Of a stretch of DNA of 19,442 nt, positions 1 through 6,869 are shown piece by piece. The position numbers and the translations under genes were made by a program. Numbering within the stretch: the stretch's first letter is position 1; every line of letters begins with the position of its first letter. The stretch is from assembly GCA_905235425.1 (NCBI GenBank), contig CAJOKY010000009.1:1-19442 (forward strand). Reading direction: 5' to 3'. The stretch is from an uncultured Selenomonadaceae bacterium (GTDB taxonomy: Bacteria > Bacillota > Negativicutes > Selenomonadales > Selenomonadaceae). The notes below the pieces were generated by a model. That model had not been told where the DNA came from. It saw nothing but the letters and a program-made list of their open reading frames with translations, and did not search any database.

Positions 1-404
1 TTGTTAAAGCCTTTAGCAACGGTGATATTCCATGCCTCACAAATTGCATGGTTTTTACAGAAGGCACTGACATTCCTAATATAAACACCGTGATAATGGC
101 AAGACCTACTAAAAATCAAAGTCTTTATACTCAGTGTATCGGCAGAGGAACACGGCTCTATCCTAATAAAAAATACTTAACACTGATTGACTGCGTAGGT
201 GCTGGCGATGAAGCCGATTTTTGCACTGCTCCTTCATTGCTCGGTCTTGATATTAAAGATATACCGCCAAAGTTACGGTGCAAAATTCAAGCGAGGTTAC
301 CCCAACTTTCCAACTTGCCGGCGGCGAACAGTACAATTACAATCGCTCTACGGGTACTTGGCAAGAGCTTTCTAATTAGTAATATAATAGGTGTTAGGTA
401 CTAG
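1..404 (+). CDS. Superfamily II DEAD/DEAH-type helicase, C-terminal fragment (5' partial, probably frameshifted near its end)
   Basis: The frame is already open at base 3, so the gene starts outside the window. The first ~70 visible residues match the end of a RecA-like helicase C domain: FTEGTDIPNINTVIMARPT resembles motif V, and QCIGRGTR is motif VI with its arginine finger. TLIDCVGAG follows. Such proteins use ATP to translocate on or unwind nucleic acid; the N-terminal half that would define the subfamily is not visible. In this frame the stop is the TAG at 402-404, inside a 7-nt repeat array. The residues after about position 280 look unlike protein, whereas the -1 frame from 281 reads a plausible tail (FQLAGGEQYNYNRSTGTW) and stops at TAG 377-379, just before the array. 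I infer a one-base deletion near 270-285, so the original gene probably ended at 379. Confidence 0.7.
   Translation, partial: VKAFSNGDIPCLTNCMVFTEGTDIPNINTVIMARPTKNQSLYTQCIGRGTRLYPNKKYLTLIDCVGAGDEADFCTAPSLLGLDIKDIPPKLRCKIQARLPQLSNLPAANSTITIALRVLGKSFLISNIIGVRY
358..388 (+). promoter_or_regulatory. Possible sigma-70-type promoter for the MetQ-like gene
   Basis: TTGGCA at 358-363 and a perfect TATAAT at 383-388 are separated by 19 nt, longer than the ideal 17. If real, transcription would start around 395, inside the 7-nt repeat array, making the array the 5' leader of the downstream lipoprotein mRNA. Called by eye only. Confidence 0.3.
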
Positions 405-478
405 GTATTAGGTATTAGGGATCAGGGATTAGCTAACAGCTAACAGCTAGCACCTAATCCCTAGCACCTAATCCCTAG
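388..478 (+). repeat. Heptanucleotide array, 13 units, TAG type
   Basis: Thirteen consecutive 7-nt units stay in register from 388 to 478. They grade from TAGGTGT/TAGGTAT through TAGGGAT/CAGGGAT and TAGCTAA/CAGCTAA to CACCTAA/TCCCTAG. The right part is the reverse complement of the left: AGGGATTAG at 424-432 can pair with CTAATCCCT at 454-462 (9 bp). The array fills the space between the helicase 3' end and the SD site of the MetQ-like gene. Confidence 0.9.
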
Positions 479-494
479 ACTGGAGGTTTTTTCT

Positions 495-1325
495 GTGAAA
501 TTTAAGAAAAGTTTAGTGGCTGTATTCGGTCTTGCGGCGTCAATTCTGTTGACGGCTTGCGGCGGTGGCGGTCAACCTGCAGGCGGCGGTGATGCTCAAA
601 AAGCGACGACATTAAAAATCGGTGCAACGCCCGTACCCCACGCCGAAATGTTGGCAGAGGTTAAATCGGATTTAAAAGACAAAGGCATTACACTTGAAGT
701 TATCGAGTTTAACGACTATGTTCAGCCTAATATCGCGCTTAATGACAAGGAACTTGACGCTAACTTTTTCCAGCACGAGCCTTACTTAAATGATTTTGTC
801 AAAGAACACAAGGAAATGAAAATTAAAAATGTCGCAGGTATTCACGTTGAACCTATGGGCATTTATTCACATAAGATTAAGCAACTTTCCGAGCTTTCTG
901 ACGGCGCGAAAGTTTCTATCCCCAACGATCCTACAAACGGCGGACGCGCACTTCTCCTTCTTGAAAAGGCAAATCTTTTAAAACTTAAAGACGGCGTGAA
1001 AGAAACGGCGACTGTTCAAGATATCGCGGAAAATCCCAAAAATTTGGCAATAACCGAAGTTGAAGCCGCGCAACTGCCGCGTACGCTTGATGACGTTGAT
1101 ATTTCCGTTATCAACACAAACTTTGCAATGAATGCCGATTTAAATCCCGTGAAAGACGCGCTGTTCATGGAGGATAAAACTTCGCCCTACGTCAACATCA
1201 TTGTAGTTCGTGAAGGTGACGAAAATCGCGCAGAAATTAAGGAGCTTATTTCAGCGTTGCAAAATGACAAGATGAAAAAATTTATTGAAGAAAAATACAA
1301 AGGCGCGATTGTACCGGCGTTTTAA
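495..1325 (+). CDS. metQ: MetQ/NlpA-family lipoprotein, methionine ABC transporter substrate-binding protein
   Basis: The 276-residue product is the family's usual length. It starts at GTG 495 behind GGAGG at 483-487. Residues 1-22 are a lipoprotein signal peptide with lipobox LTAC; Cys22 would be lipidated, and a Gly-rich linker follows. The mature part has NlpA-family features: KIGATPVPHAEML near residues 40-53, FQHEPYLNDF near 90-99, and the C-terminal pattern KYKGAIVPAF. Characterised members bind D/L-methionine outside the inner membrane and deliver it to the MetNI importer. No metN or metI lies within the window, so it is an orphan here, and specificity for methionine over a related ligand is inferred. 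Its stop codon is followed directly by a GAATTAA-type heptamer array. Confidence 0.88.
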   Translation: MKFKKSLVAVFGLAASILLTACGGGGQPAGGGDAQKATTLKIGATPVPHAEMLAEVKSDLKDKGITLEVIEFNDYVQPNIALNDKELDANFFQHEPYLNDFVKEHKEMKIKNVAGIHVEPMGIYSHKIKQLSELSDGAKVSIPNDPTNGGRALLLLEKANLLKLKDGVKETATVQDIAENPKNLAITEVEAAQLPRTLDDVDISVINTNFAMNADLNPVKDALFMEDKTSPYVNIIVVREGDENRAEIKELISALQNDKMKKFIEEKYKGAIVPAF

Positions 1326-1326
1326 T

Positions 1327-1354
1327 GAATTAAGAATTAAGAATGTAGAATTGA
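1327..1354 (+). repeat. Heptanucleotide array, 4 units, GAATTAA type
   Basis: Units GAATTAA, GAATTAA, GAATGTA and GAATTGA run from 1327 to 1354. The array begins one base after the metQ TAA and ends at the base before the ATG of the methyltransferase gene, so it forms the whole intergenic space. The same variants recur at 6421 and 17789. Confidence 0.85.
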
Positions 1355-2086
1355 ATGTTAAAATATAAAAGCAACATTGAAAATATTGAACGACGCATTG
1401 AAAAATACTGGGATGAGCGCAGTGCCGATTTCAGCCGTGTTCGTCGAATTGAACTTGAAGGCGTAAGCGCGGCTAATTGGCGCGATATGTTGACGCAAGA
1501 TTTACCGGCAGGTAAGCCGCTTAAAATTTTGGACGTGGGTACAGGCGCGGGATTTTTCGCCGCAATTTTATCTGAACTCGGTCACAAAGTTACCGGCGTC
1601 GATATGTCCGGCAAAATGATTGACGAGGCTAAAAAAAATCTGCGCGAACTTAAACTTGACGCTGAATTTTTCAAAATGGACGCGCAGGCTTTAACATTTG
1701 CCGATGAAAGTTTTGACGCGATTGTAACACGAAATTTGACGTGGACTCTGCCGGACGTTATGCAGGGCTATCGCGAATGGAAAAGGGTTTTAAAAAGCGG
1801 CGGCGTGCTGATTAATTTTGATTCGGATTACGGAGACAGAAATTTTACGCGCAGTGATAACGGCGCTCATGCCGAAGTTACCGATAAAATGCTTGACGAA
1901 TGCACCGAAATAAAAAATTCTCTGCGAATCAGTACGCATACAAGACCAAATTGGGACGTGGAATTTTTACAAAAACTGGGATTTACTGTGCAATGCGACT
2001 TCGACATTTCGGAAAAAGTTCACACGGATAAAAATGTACCTTACGATTCAACGCCGCTTTTTAAAATCTGCGCGACGCTGATTTAA
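1355..2086 (+). CDS. Class I SAM-dependent methyltransferase (Methyltransf_11-like), substrate unknown
   Basis: The 243-residue protein has a Rossmann-type methyltransferase core. The SAM-binding motif I is ILDVGTGAGFFAAIL at residues 58-72, with the acidic ribose-binding residue in VTGVDMS (Asp83). FKMDAQALTFADESFDAIV matches motifs II-III, and a motif of the form WKRVLKSGGVLINFD follows. The first ~55 residues (KYWDERSADFSRVR) form a helical cap seen in UbiE/SmtA-like enzymes. It lies 29 nt after metQ; co-transcription would place a SAM-using enzyme beside a methionine-uptake protein, but the acceptor cannot be read from the sequence. Start ATG 1355 has no SD site because a 7-nt repeat array occupies that position. 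No terminator is seen after it. Confidence 0.85.
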   Translation: MLKYKSNIENIERRIEKYWDERSADFSRVRRIELEGVSAANWRDMLTQDLPAGKPLKILDVGTGAGFFAAILSELGHKVTGVDMSGKMIDEAKKNLRELKLDAEFFKMDAQALTFADESFDAIVTRNLTWTLPDVMQGYREWKRVLKSGGVLINFDSDYGDRNFTRSDNGAHAEVTDKMLDECTEIKNSLRISTHTRPNWDVEFLQKLGFTVQCDFDISEKVHTDKNVPYDSTPLFKICATLI

Positions 2087-2162
2087 TTTATTCCGCATAC
2101 TGATACAGACAAATTAATCTTAGCATATTTTTCAAGATTCAGTAAAAATTTTATAAAAAAAC

Positions 2163-2191
2163 TTGCTTGTATTGAAAAATTCGTTTAAAAT
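2163..2191 (+). promoter_or_regulatory. Probable sigma-70-type promoter for ispH
   Basis: TTGCTT at 2163-2168 and TAAAAT at 2186-2191 are separated by exactly 17 nt, in the AT-rich gap upstream of ispH. The expected start, near 2198, leaves a leader of about 25 nt before the SD site GAAGGTG. Called by eye. Confidence 0.5.
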
Positions 2192-2223
2192 ACGAAGAGA
2201 ATTGTTTTTTTGAAGGTGAAACA

Positions 2224-3069
2224 TTGGAAGTTTTTTTGGCGAACTACTTGGGCTTTTGTTACGGAGTCAAGCGAGCAATAAAAATAGCCAGAGAAAACGC
2301 TGTCGGAAAATGCTGTACGCTGGGACCGATAATACATAATCCGCAAATGGTTGAAAAACTTAAGGCGGAAGGTGTGGACTCGGCGGACGATTTGTCGGCA
2401 GTCAATGAAGGCACGGTTATAATACGTTCGCATGGCGTCGGACCAAAAGTCTACGAGCAGATAAAAGCCAAAGGGTTAAAGACAGTCGATGCCACATGCC
2501 CGCACGTCAAAAGAGCACAGTCAGCAGCAAGAGAACTTGTAAATGAAGGCTATGACGTTGTTATAGTAGGCGAAAAAAATCATCCCGAAGTAAAAAGCAT
2601 TTTTGAATGGGCAGAAAAAAATACAACGATTGTCGAAACCGAAACAGAGGCAGAAAAATTCGCGCCTTGCAAAAAATTAGGCATAGTGTCACAAACAACG
2701 GTATCAGGCACGCACTTTAAAAACATCGTCTTGAAACTTTTGGATAAATCGTCGGATATACGTATTTTGCGCACCATTTGTACAGCGACTTATCAAAGGC
2801 AACAGGCGGCAATGGAGCTTGCCGAAAAAGTTGACGTGATGCTTGTCGTAGGCGGAAGAAACAGCGCGAATACTACAAAACTTGCAAGACTCTGTGAACA
2901 AAAATGTAAAACTTACCATATTGAAACGGCGGAAGAAATTTCAGCCGATTGGTTCACCGAAAATAAAAAATCCAATTCCCTAAAAGTAGGTATAACTGCA
3001 GGTGCATCAACGCCGGATTGGATTATAAAGGAGGTTGAAACGCGGCTTAAAGATTTTGACGAGTCATAA
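2224..3069 (+). CDS. ispH: 4-hydroxy-3-methylbut-2-enyl diphosphate reductase (IspH/LytB)
   Basis: IspH catalyses the last step of the MEP pathway, reducing HMBPP to isopentenyl and dimethylallyl diphosphates with a [4Fe-4S] cluster. The 281-residue protein has the three cluster cysteines at the expected spacing: Cys12 in GFCYGVKRA, Cys92 in DATCPHVKRAQ and Cys186 in RTICTATYQRQ. Substrate-binding histidines appear in IIHNPQMV (His38), RSHGV (His70) and GEKNHPEV (His120). The C-terminal VVGGRNSANTTKL is characteristic. Start TTG 2224 follows the SD site GAAGGTG at 2212-2218. In many Negativicutes and Clostridia this enzyme is fused to the S1 domain protein; here the two are separated by a terminator and a 286-nt gap. 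It has its own apparent promoter. Confidence 0.96.
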   Translation: MEVFLANYLGFCYGVKRAIKIARENAVGKCCTLGPIIHNPQMVEKLKAEGVDSADDLSAVNEGTVIIRSHGVGPKVYEQIKAKGLKTVDATCPHVKRAQSAARELVNEGYDVVIVGEKNHPEVKSIFEWAEKNTTIVETETEAEKFAPCKKLGIVSQTTVSGTHFKNIVLKLLDKSSDIRILRTICTATYQRQQAAMELAEKVDVMLVVGGRNSANTTKLARLCEQKCKTYHIETAEEISADWFTENKKSNSLKVGITAGASTPDWIIKEVETRLKDFDES

Positions 3070-3070
3070 A

Positions 3071-3099
3071 AGCCTTATCAAAAGGTAAGGTGCTTTTTT
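3071..3099 (+). terminator. Rho-independent terminator of ispH
   Basis: A stem of CCTTATC (3073-3079) with GGTAAGG (3084-3090), including one G-U pair and an AAAA loop, is extended by outer AGC/GCT pairing. A run of six T follows at 3094-3099. It starts two bases after the ispH stop codon. Confidence 0.75.
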
Positions 3100-3113
3100 G
3101 TACAGTGTACAAA
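3097..3113. promoter_or_regulatory. 17-nt palindrome, possible operator
   Basis: TTTGTAC-AGT-GTACAAA is a perfect inverted repeat with 7-bp arms and a 3-nt centre. It overlaps the T-run of the ispH terminator and lies just upstream of a TTGACA hexamer at 3117-3122. This fits a dimeric regulator's operator next to the promoter of the S1 gene, but no good -10 box follows at standard spacing (TATATT at 3136-3141 is only 13 nt away). No regulator is identified. Confidence 0.4.
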
Positions 3114-3355
3114 TTTTTGACAGAAAGACAGAATTTATATTTTTTGGTAATAACGAGGAAAGGAAAAAGCTACGCGGATAAATCGGCAGTGCGTCAGCGA
3201 GTGCAGTCGATTCTATAGGGTCACATTTCAAGGAAGATTTTTTCTGAATTACAGGTGACGTGGCGAATTATCGCCCAAGTATTTTTTAACGGGAAGTGTA
3301 GTAAAAACAGCTGAAGTTTACATTTTCCAAAATCTCGGTAGCAGGTTACAGAGAA
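3114..3355 (+). other. Non-coding leader before the S1 gene; possible structured RNA, identity unknown
   Basis: No convincing gene is seen. Several pairings are visible: AATCG 3181-3185 with CGATT 3208-3212, GTCAC 3220-3224 with GTGAC 3255-3259, and a tight hairpin GGCGA-ATTA-TCGCC at 3262-3275. Six T at 3282-3287 come six bases after the hairpin, which is attenuator-like. I could not match it to a riboswitch, T-box or ribosomal-protein leader motif known to me. Confidence 0.35.
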
Positions 3356-4489
3356 GTGTCAGACGATATTAAAAACGTAGAGGACATGGGAAGTTTGCTC
3401 GAAGCGGCGGGCGACATGCAAAATCTCAAAGAACATGAAATAGTGGAAGGCACGGTAGTGCAGGTAAACCGTAATGAAGCATTTGTCGATATCGGTTACA
3501 AGCAAGAAATTCCCGTACCGAAAAGAGAGCTTGCATATCCCGAACCGGAATCTGCAGAAGATGTTGTAAAAGTCGGCGACAAAATCGAAGTTTATATTCA
3601 GTCACTCGGCGGCGAAAACGGCGGAACTCTTTCCAAAATCAAGGCGGATCGCATGTCTGTTTGGAAAGACATGGAGGCTATAAAAGAGCGCGGCGAAACG
3701 GTAGAAGCCAAGATCACGCAAATGGTGAAGGGAGGGCTTGTTGCCTCTGTAAAAGGACTTCGCGGCTTTATTCCGGCATCACAGATGGAACTTCATTATG
3801 TAAAAGACCTTTCTGTCTACGTTGATCAGACCGTTGAAGTTTTGCCGATAGAGATCGACAAATCGAAACAACGGCTGGTACTTTCGCGTCGTCAACTTTT
3901 GGAAAAGGAACGCGAAGACAAACAGCGCGAAGTTTTCGATACCATTGAAGCGGGACAAACCTTGAAAGGTACTGTTAAACGCCTTGTAGACTATGGCGCC
4001 TTCATTGACATTGGCGGCGTTGACGGGCTTGCTCATATTTCAGACCTTTCATGGGAACGCGTTACGCAACCTTCAGACGTACTCAAAGTCGGTGACGTGA
4101 TTGACGTTTATGTTAAAGATGTTAATCCCGAAACGCACAGAATTTCACTTTCCGTGAAGCAGACTCAACGCGATCCGTGGCTTGACAAAGCGGAAAAATA
4201 CGTTGAAGGCGATATCATTGAAGGCAAAATCGTCAAGCTTGCAAAATTCGGCGCTTTCATGGAAATTGAACCCGGCTTTGACGGCTTGATTCCTATGGGT
4301 GAGTTGAGTGATCGTCGCATTGAAAACGCTGAAGAGGCTGTTCACGTTGACGACATTGTTAAAGTGAAAATTATGCGCGTGGATCAGAAACGCAAGCGTA
4401 TTTCCCTTTCAATTAATCGTGCAAAACGCGGCGACGTTGACGGTGCAAGCTACAGACGTTATCGCTCCAACAACAACGACGAATATTAA
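3356..4489 (+). CDS. rpsA: S1 RNA-binding domain protein, 30S ribosomal protein S1 homologue
   Basis: The 377-residue protein contains four S1 (OB-fold) repeats at about residues 28-97, 115-178, 200-268 and 285-355. The third and fourth carry the typical signatures VDYGAFIDIGGVDGLAHISD and LAKFGAFMEIEPGFDGL. Four repeats match the short Firmicute S1 proteins (YpfD type) rather than the six-repeat proteobacterial S1. The family binds mRNA and aids translation initiation in Gram-negatives, with a less certain role in Firmicutes. The C-terminus is basic and Arg/Asn-rich (SYRRYRSNNNDEY). The chosen start is GTG 3356, whose SD site is weak; the next in-frame ATG (3386) lies inside the conserved N-terminal leader. 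Expression probably depends on the unusual 3114-3355 leader. Confidence 0.92.
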   Translation: MSDDIKNVEDMGSLLEAAGDMQNLKEHEIVEGTVVQVNRNEAFVDIGYKQEIPVPKRELAYPEPESAEDVVKVGDKIEVYIQSLGGENGGTLSKIKADRMSVWKDMEAIKERGETVEAKITQMVKGGLVASVKGLRGFIPASQMELHYVKDLSVYVDQTVEVLPIEIDKSKQRLVLSRRQLLEKEREDKQREVFDTIEAGQTLKGTVKRLVDYGAFIDIGGVDGLAHISDLSWERVTQPSDVLKVGDVIDVYVKDVNPETHRISLSVKQTQRDPWLDKAEKYVEGDIIEGKIVKLAKFGAFMEIEPGFDGLIPMGELSDRRIENAEEAVHVDDIVKVKIMRVDQKRKRISLSINRAKRGDVDGASYRRYRSNNNDEY

Positions 4490-4491
4490 TT

Positions 4492-4533
4492 TAGCGGGTA
4501 GCGATTAGCTATTAGCCTTTAGCTGTTAGTCGG
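4492..4533 (+). repeat. Heptanucleotide array, 6 units, TAG type
   Basis: Units TAGCGGG, TAGCGAT, TAGCTAT, TAGCCTT, TAGCTGT and TAGTCGG lie in exact register, beginning two bases after the rpsA stop codon and ending before the rpsA terminator. Confidence 0.85.
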
Positions 4534-4552
4534 CGAACGTAAATAAAAAAAG

Positions 4553-4584
4553 AAGTGGCGGACAAAATTTGTTCGTCACTTTTT
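4553..4584. terminator. Strong terminator after rpsA, possibly bidirectional
   Basis: AAGTGGCGGACAAA at 4553-4566 pairs along its full length with TTTGTTCGTCACTT at 4568-4581 (two G-U pairs; the innermost pairs must open to form a loop). An A-rich tract precedes it and T's follow at 4580-4584. Confidence 0.85.
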
Positions 4585-4609
4585 GATTGTTCAATTATTC
4601 TTCTTAGGA

Positions 4610-4638
4610 TTGTGTTTTAAAAATTTTTATGATAGACT
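4610..4638 (+). promoter_or_regulatory. Possible promoter of the exbB-exbD-tonB operon
   Basis: TTGTGT at 4610-4615 and TAGACT at 4633-4638 are spaced 17 nt apart; an overlapping TATGAT lies at 4628-4633. The site is between the rpsA terminator and the SD site AGGAGA of the first operon gene. Weak consensus, called by eye. Confidence 0.35.
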
Positions 4639-4687
4639 AAATTAACTGATAGTAGTTATTTTTTGTAATTTAGGAGAAGATTTTAAT

Positions 4688-5308
4688 TTGGACATAATAG
4701 AGCTTTTCTCAAAAGGTGGCGCGGTAATGTACCTGCTTTTACTTTGCTCAGTCGCCGTAATTGCGATTGGCATTGAAAGGCTGGTTTTTTATCATTATGC
4801 CGGTAATGACAGCAAAAATTTTTTGGAAAATCTCCCCGTAAAATTGAGAATTCAAGACATCAATAAAGTTGCGGATTTTTGTCACGCTGAAAAAAGTCTT
4901 GTCGGCGAAGTGGCATTTTCCGGCGTACTTGCCGCGACGCAAAAAGAAAATGTAGAAGTGGCGTTAGATATGGCGTACATTGAAGCGGCAATGAAACTGC
5001 GCGCGCGATTGAACTACCTTTCAATGATTGTAACTTTATCGCCGCTACTTGGACTGCTTGGAACTATTTCAGGTATGATTGAGTCATTTAATATTTTTAA
5101 TCTGCAGGCAGGTCAACCGCTTGCCATAACCGGCGGCATCGGCGAGGCGTTAATAGCGACGGCAACCGGCTTATGTGTAGCAATTTTAGCGCTGATTGTT
5201 CATACATACTTTGCACAAAGGCTTGATGAAATGCTTGCAAAATTAGAAAAAGCCGCGTCAATTGTACAGGGTGCGTTAAGCAGAGGTGAATCAAGTGCGA
5301 CGCCGTGA
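4688..5308 (+). CDS. exbB: MotA/TolQ/ExbB-family proton channel subunit
   Basis: The 206-residue inner-membrane protein has three predicted helices: about residues 12-32, and two more around 108-130 and 150-174. It carries the family core LSPLLGLLGTISGMIESF and the GGIGEALIATATGLCVAI segment. ExbB/TolQ proteins form a pentameric channel around an ExbD/TolR dimer and turn proton flow into motion of TonB or TolA. It starts at TTG 4688 behind AGGAGA. Its last codons overlap the start of exbD, so the two are probably translationally coupled. ExbB is favoured over TolQ because a TonB-like protein, not TolA/TolB/Pal, follows, but the two subfamilies are not cleanly separable here. Confidence 0.9.
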   Translation: MDIIELFSKGGAVMYLLLLCSVAVIAIGIERLVFYHYAGNDSKNFLENLPVKLRIQDINKVADFCHAEKSLVGEVAFSGVLAATQKENVEVALDMAYIEAAMKLRARLNYLSMIVTLSPLLGLLGTISGMIESFNIFNLQAGQPLAITGGIGEALIATATGLCVAILALIVHTYFAQRLDEMLAKLEKAASIVQGALSRGESSATP

Positions 5309-5705
5309 TTTTCGCGAATATAAACAGCCGCTCGTTATGATTATTCCGATGATTGACATAATGCTTTTTCTTTTGGTCTTTTTTATGTTGAGTACGATTT
5401 ACATGGTGCAGACGAAAAATTTCAACGTTGACCTGCCGAAGTCTGAAGGTACGCAACAGGAAATTGAGCCGAAATTGGCATCAATCACGGTAACCGAAAA
5501 AGGCGAAATAATGTTTGAAGACAGTAAAATTTTAGATAAAAATTTGCCGCAAATGGTCAATTACGCATTGGAAAAAGACAGCGAAACAATTTTTGTAATT
5601 TACGGCGACAGAGCCGCGCGGTATGAAAAAGTTGCGGCGGTATTGGAAATTTTGAAAAAATCCGGCGTGCGTCACGTTTCCATTGCGACAGAAACTAAAA
5701 ATTAG
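5295..5705 (+). CDS. exbD: ExbD/TolR-family biopolymer transport protein
   Basis: About 136 residues if started at GTG 5295, six bases after the SD-like AGAGGTGA at 5282-5289; the upstream in-frame GTG at 5286 lies inside that SD site and is less likely. A short cytoplasmic N-terminus (RRRDFREYKQP) precedes a single transmembrane helix with the family motif MIDIMLFLLVFFML, whose Asp is the proton-carrying residue. A periplasmic domain follows (LPKSEG, IFVIYGDRAARYEKVAAVL). It is the stator partner of the preceding ExbB-like protein. Its start overlaps exbB by 14 nt and its end overlaps or abuts the TonB gene, indicating one operon. Confidence 0.9.
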   Translation: MRRRDFREYKQPLVMIIPMIDIMLFLLVFFMLSTIYMVQTKNFNVDLPKSEGTQQEIEPKLASITVTEKGEIMFEDSKILDKNLPQMVNYALEKDSETIFVIYGDRAARYEKVAAVLEILKKSGVRHVSIATETKN

Positions 5706-5721
5706 TGGAGTGTTAAAAAAA

Positions 5722-6420
5722 TTGGAATATCGTCCGCGTTGGGAAAGGATATTGTTACTTGCGGCAATATTTAATGCTGTCGTCATGCTCGCACTTGCCG
5801 CAAATTGGCGATTTACCGAGCCTAAAGAAGAAGTTGATTTGCAGGAAATAGCATGGGTAGATTCGGTGCCTGAAAAAGTTCCGGTGACACCTCAACCTGA
5901 ATTGCCGCCTGAAGTACAAACATTTCCTGAAATAAAATTACCAACTTTTGAACTACCGAAATTTGAACCGATACCGCCGCCTGAACCGGTCAAAGTTGAA
6001 AAAATCGAAAAGCCGGTTGAACCCCCTAAAGAGACTGCTCCTCCGGCTGAAAATAATTCTACTGAAAATGAAAAACCTGCTGAACCTAAACCTGCTGAAA
6101 AAAATGAGCCGAATCAGTTAAAAGCTATCGTCAAGGTTTATCCGAAAGATTTAATAGATCAGCTTGTTGCAAGCGGCGCGGTGAAAGAAAGGGTGACATT
6201 GAACAGCGACAAAGTTGTTTTGGCAGTTACGATTGGCACGGACGGAAAAGTTAAAAATGCTGAAATACGTCGCGGCGGCGGTACTGACGAGCGCGGCAAT
6301 ATCATAAATTTATTGTCGGAAGTTGCCGCGTCAAGCTGGATTTTTGAACCGTATCTTGACGAGGATGGAAATCCAAAGGAGTTAAAAACGCAGATTGAAT
6401 TTAAGCCGGAAGACTTTTGA
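5722..6420 (+). CDS. tonB: TonB-family energy transducer
   Basis: The protein has TonB architecture: an N-terminal membrane anchor (ILLLAAIFNAVVMLALAANW), a long Pro/Glu/Lys-rich periplasmic spacer with PEP/PAEKP-type repeats, and a C-terminal TonB_C domain of about 85 residues (VTIGTDGKVKNAEIRRGGG, ending SSWIFEPYLDEDG). TonB links the ExbBD motor to outer-membrane TonB-dependent receptors, so this gene is strong evidence for an outer membrane. The start is uncertain. TTG 5722 has GGAG at 5707-5710 upstream (11 nt). GTG 5710 is in frame but lacks an SD site. An upstream TTG at 5683 would overlap exbD. A GAATTAA heptamer array begins at the first base after its stop codon. No receptor gene is in the window. 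Confidence 0.87.
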   Translation: MEYRPRWERILLLAAIFNAVVMLALAANWRFTEPKEEVDLQEIAWVDSVPEKVPVTPQPELPPEVQTFPEIKLPTFELPKFEPIPPPEPVKVEKIEKPVEPPKETAPPAENNSTENEKPAEPKPAEKNEPNQLKAIVKVYPKDLIDQLVASGAVKERVTLNSDKVVLAVTIGTDGKVKNAEIRRGGGTDERGNIINLLSEVAASSWIFEPYLDEDGNPKELKTQIEFKPEDF

Positions 6421-6455
6421 GAATTAAGAATTGAGAATTAAGAATTAAGAATAAA
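6421..6455 (+). repeat. Heptanucleotide array, 5 units, GAATTAA type
   Basis: Units GAATTAA, GAATTGA, GAATTAA, GAATTAA and GAATAAA start at the first base after the tonB stop codon. Confidence 0.85.
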
Positions 6456-6732
6456 AAAATTTGAAATACAACTGAACGGTCGTAATTTCGGCTACGCAAT
6501 AAACGCGTATCTGAAAAAATCCGGCAACGAAAAACATTTGGATACAGTTTACAACGCGATAACTTTTGCAGGCGGCGGCTCTTAACGATTCACGATTGAA
6601 ATTTGTATTCTTCGTGCAACTTGCGGCTTATATGATTCAACAGATAATTTTTTTGATACAAATTTTAATGGCGCCGATTATCAACCACTCCGCGCAGTAC
6701 AGAAAACCTTTACTGTCTTGCATTATCTTTAA
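6442..6732 (+). pseudogene. Possible coding remnant, one frame broken by a single TAA
   Basis: No start codon or SD site is seen. From about 6454 one frame reads protein-like sequence (KKFEIQLNGRNFGYAINAY, then NEKHLDTVYNAITFAGGG) until TAA at 6583-6585. The same frame then stays open to 6732 (ILRATCGLYDSTDNFF, NFNGADYQPLRAV). The 5' end is buried in the heptamer array. I do not recognise the family. It may be the 3' part of a lost gene, and the second half could be chance. The rest of 6733-6869 holds a weak AT-rich inverted repeat (TGACT 6743-6747 with AGTCA 6786-6790) and the promoter of the next gene. Confidence 0.3.
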
Positions 6733-6790
6733 CAGTTTCATTGACTGACTCCCTAAAATTTTTGGGCAAACAAAAAAATTTTTTTAGTCA

Positions 6791-6819
6791 TTAATCTTTT
6801 TTAAGTCGGCTCGTATAAG
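6791..6819 (+). promoter_or_regulatory. Possible promoter of the double-glycine leader gene
   Basis: TTAATC at 6791-6796 and TATAAG at 6814-6819 have a 17-nt spacer. The -10 box is good and the -35 weak. Transcription would start near 6826, downstream of the in-frame GTG 6822, which supports ATG 6870 as the true start. Confidence 0.4.
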
Positions 6820-6869
6820 GGGTGAAAATAAAAAAATCAAAAATCAAAAAAAGAAAGGAAGTCATAAAA

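Noticed and set aside
495..2086. Complete methionine ABC transporter operon
   Set aside because: No MetN ATPase or MetI permease frame exists around metQ; its neighbour is a methyltransferase.
3117..3145. Strong promoter with TTGACA at 3117
   Set aside because: No acceptable -10 box occurs 16-18 nt downstream (TATATT is only 13 nt away), so only the palindrome was annotated.
3114..3355. T-box, lysine, SAM or cobalamin riboswitch in the S1 leader
   Set aside because: None of the signature sequences I know (such as the T-box GGUGG, or cobalamin/lysine core motifs) is present in the right arrangement.
6566..6748. 60-residue hydrophobic reading frame
   Set aside because: No SD site, poor start context, and it overlaps the better-supported remnant frame; hydrophobicity comes from AT-rich codons.
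6822..6869. N-terminal extension of the double-glycine protein from GTG 6822
   Set aside because: The extension is only Lys/Ile-rich, the inferred transcription start lies after it, and ATG 6870 has a proper SD site.
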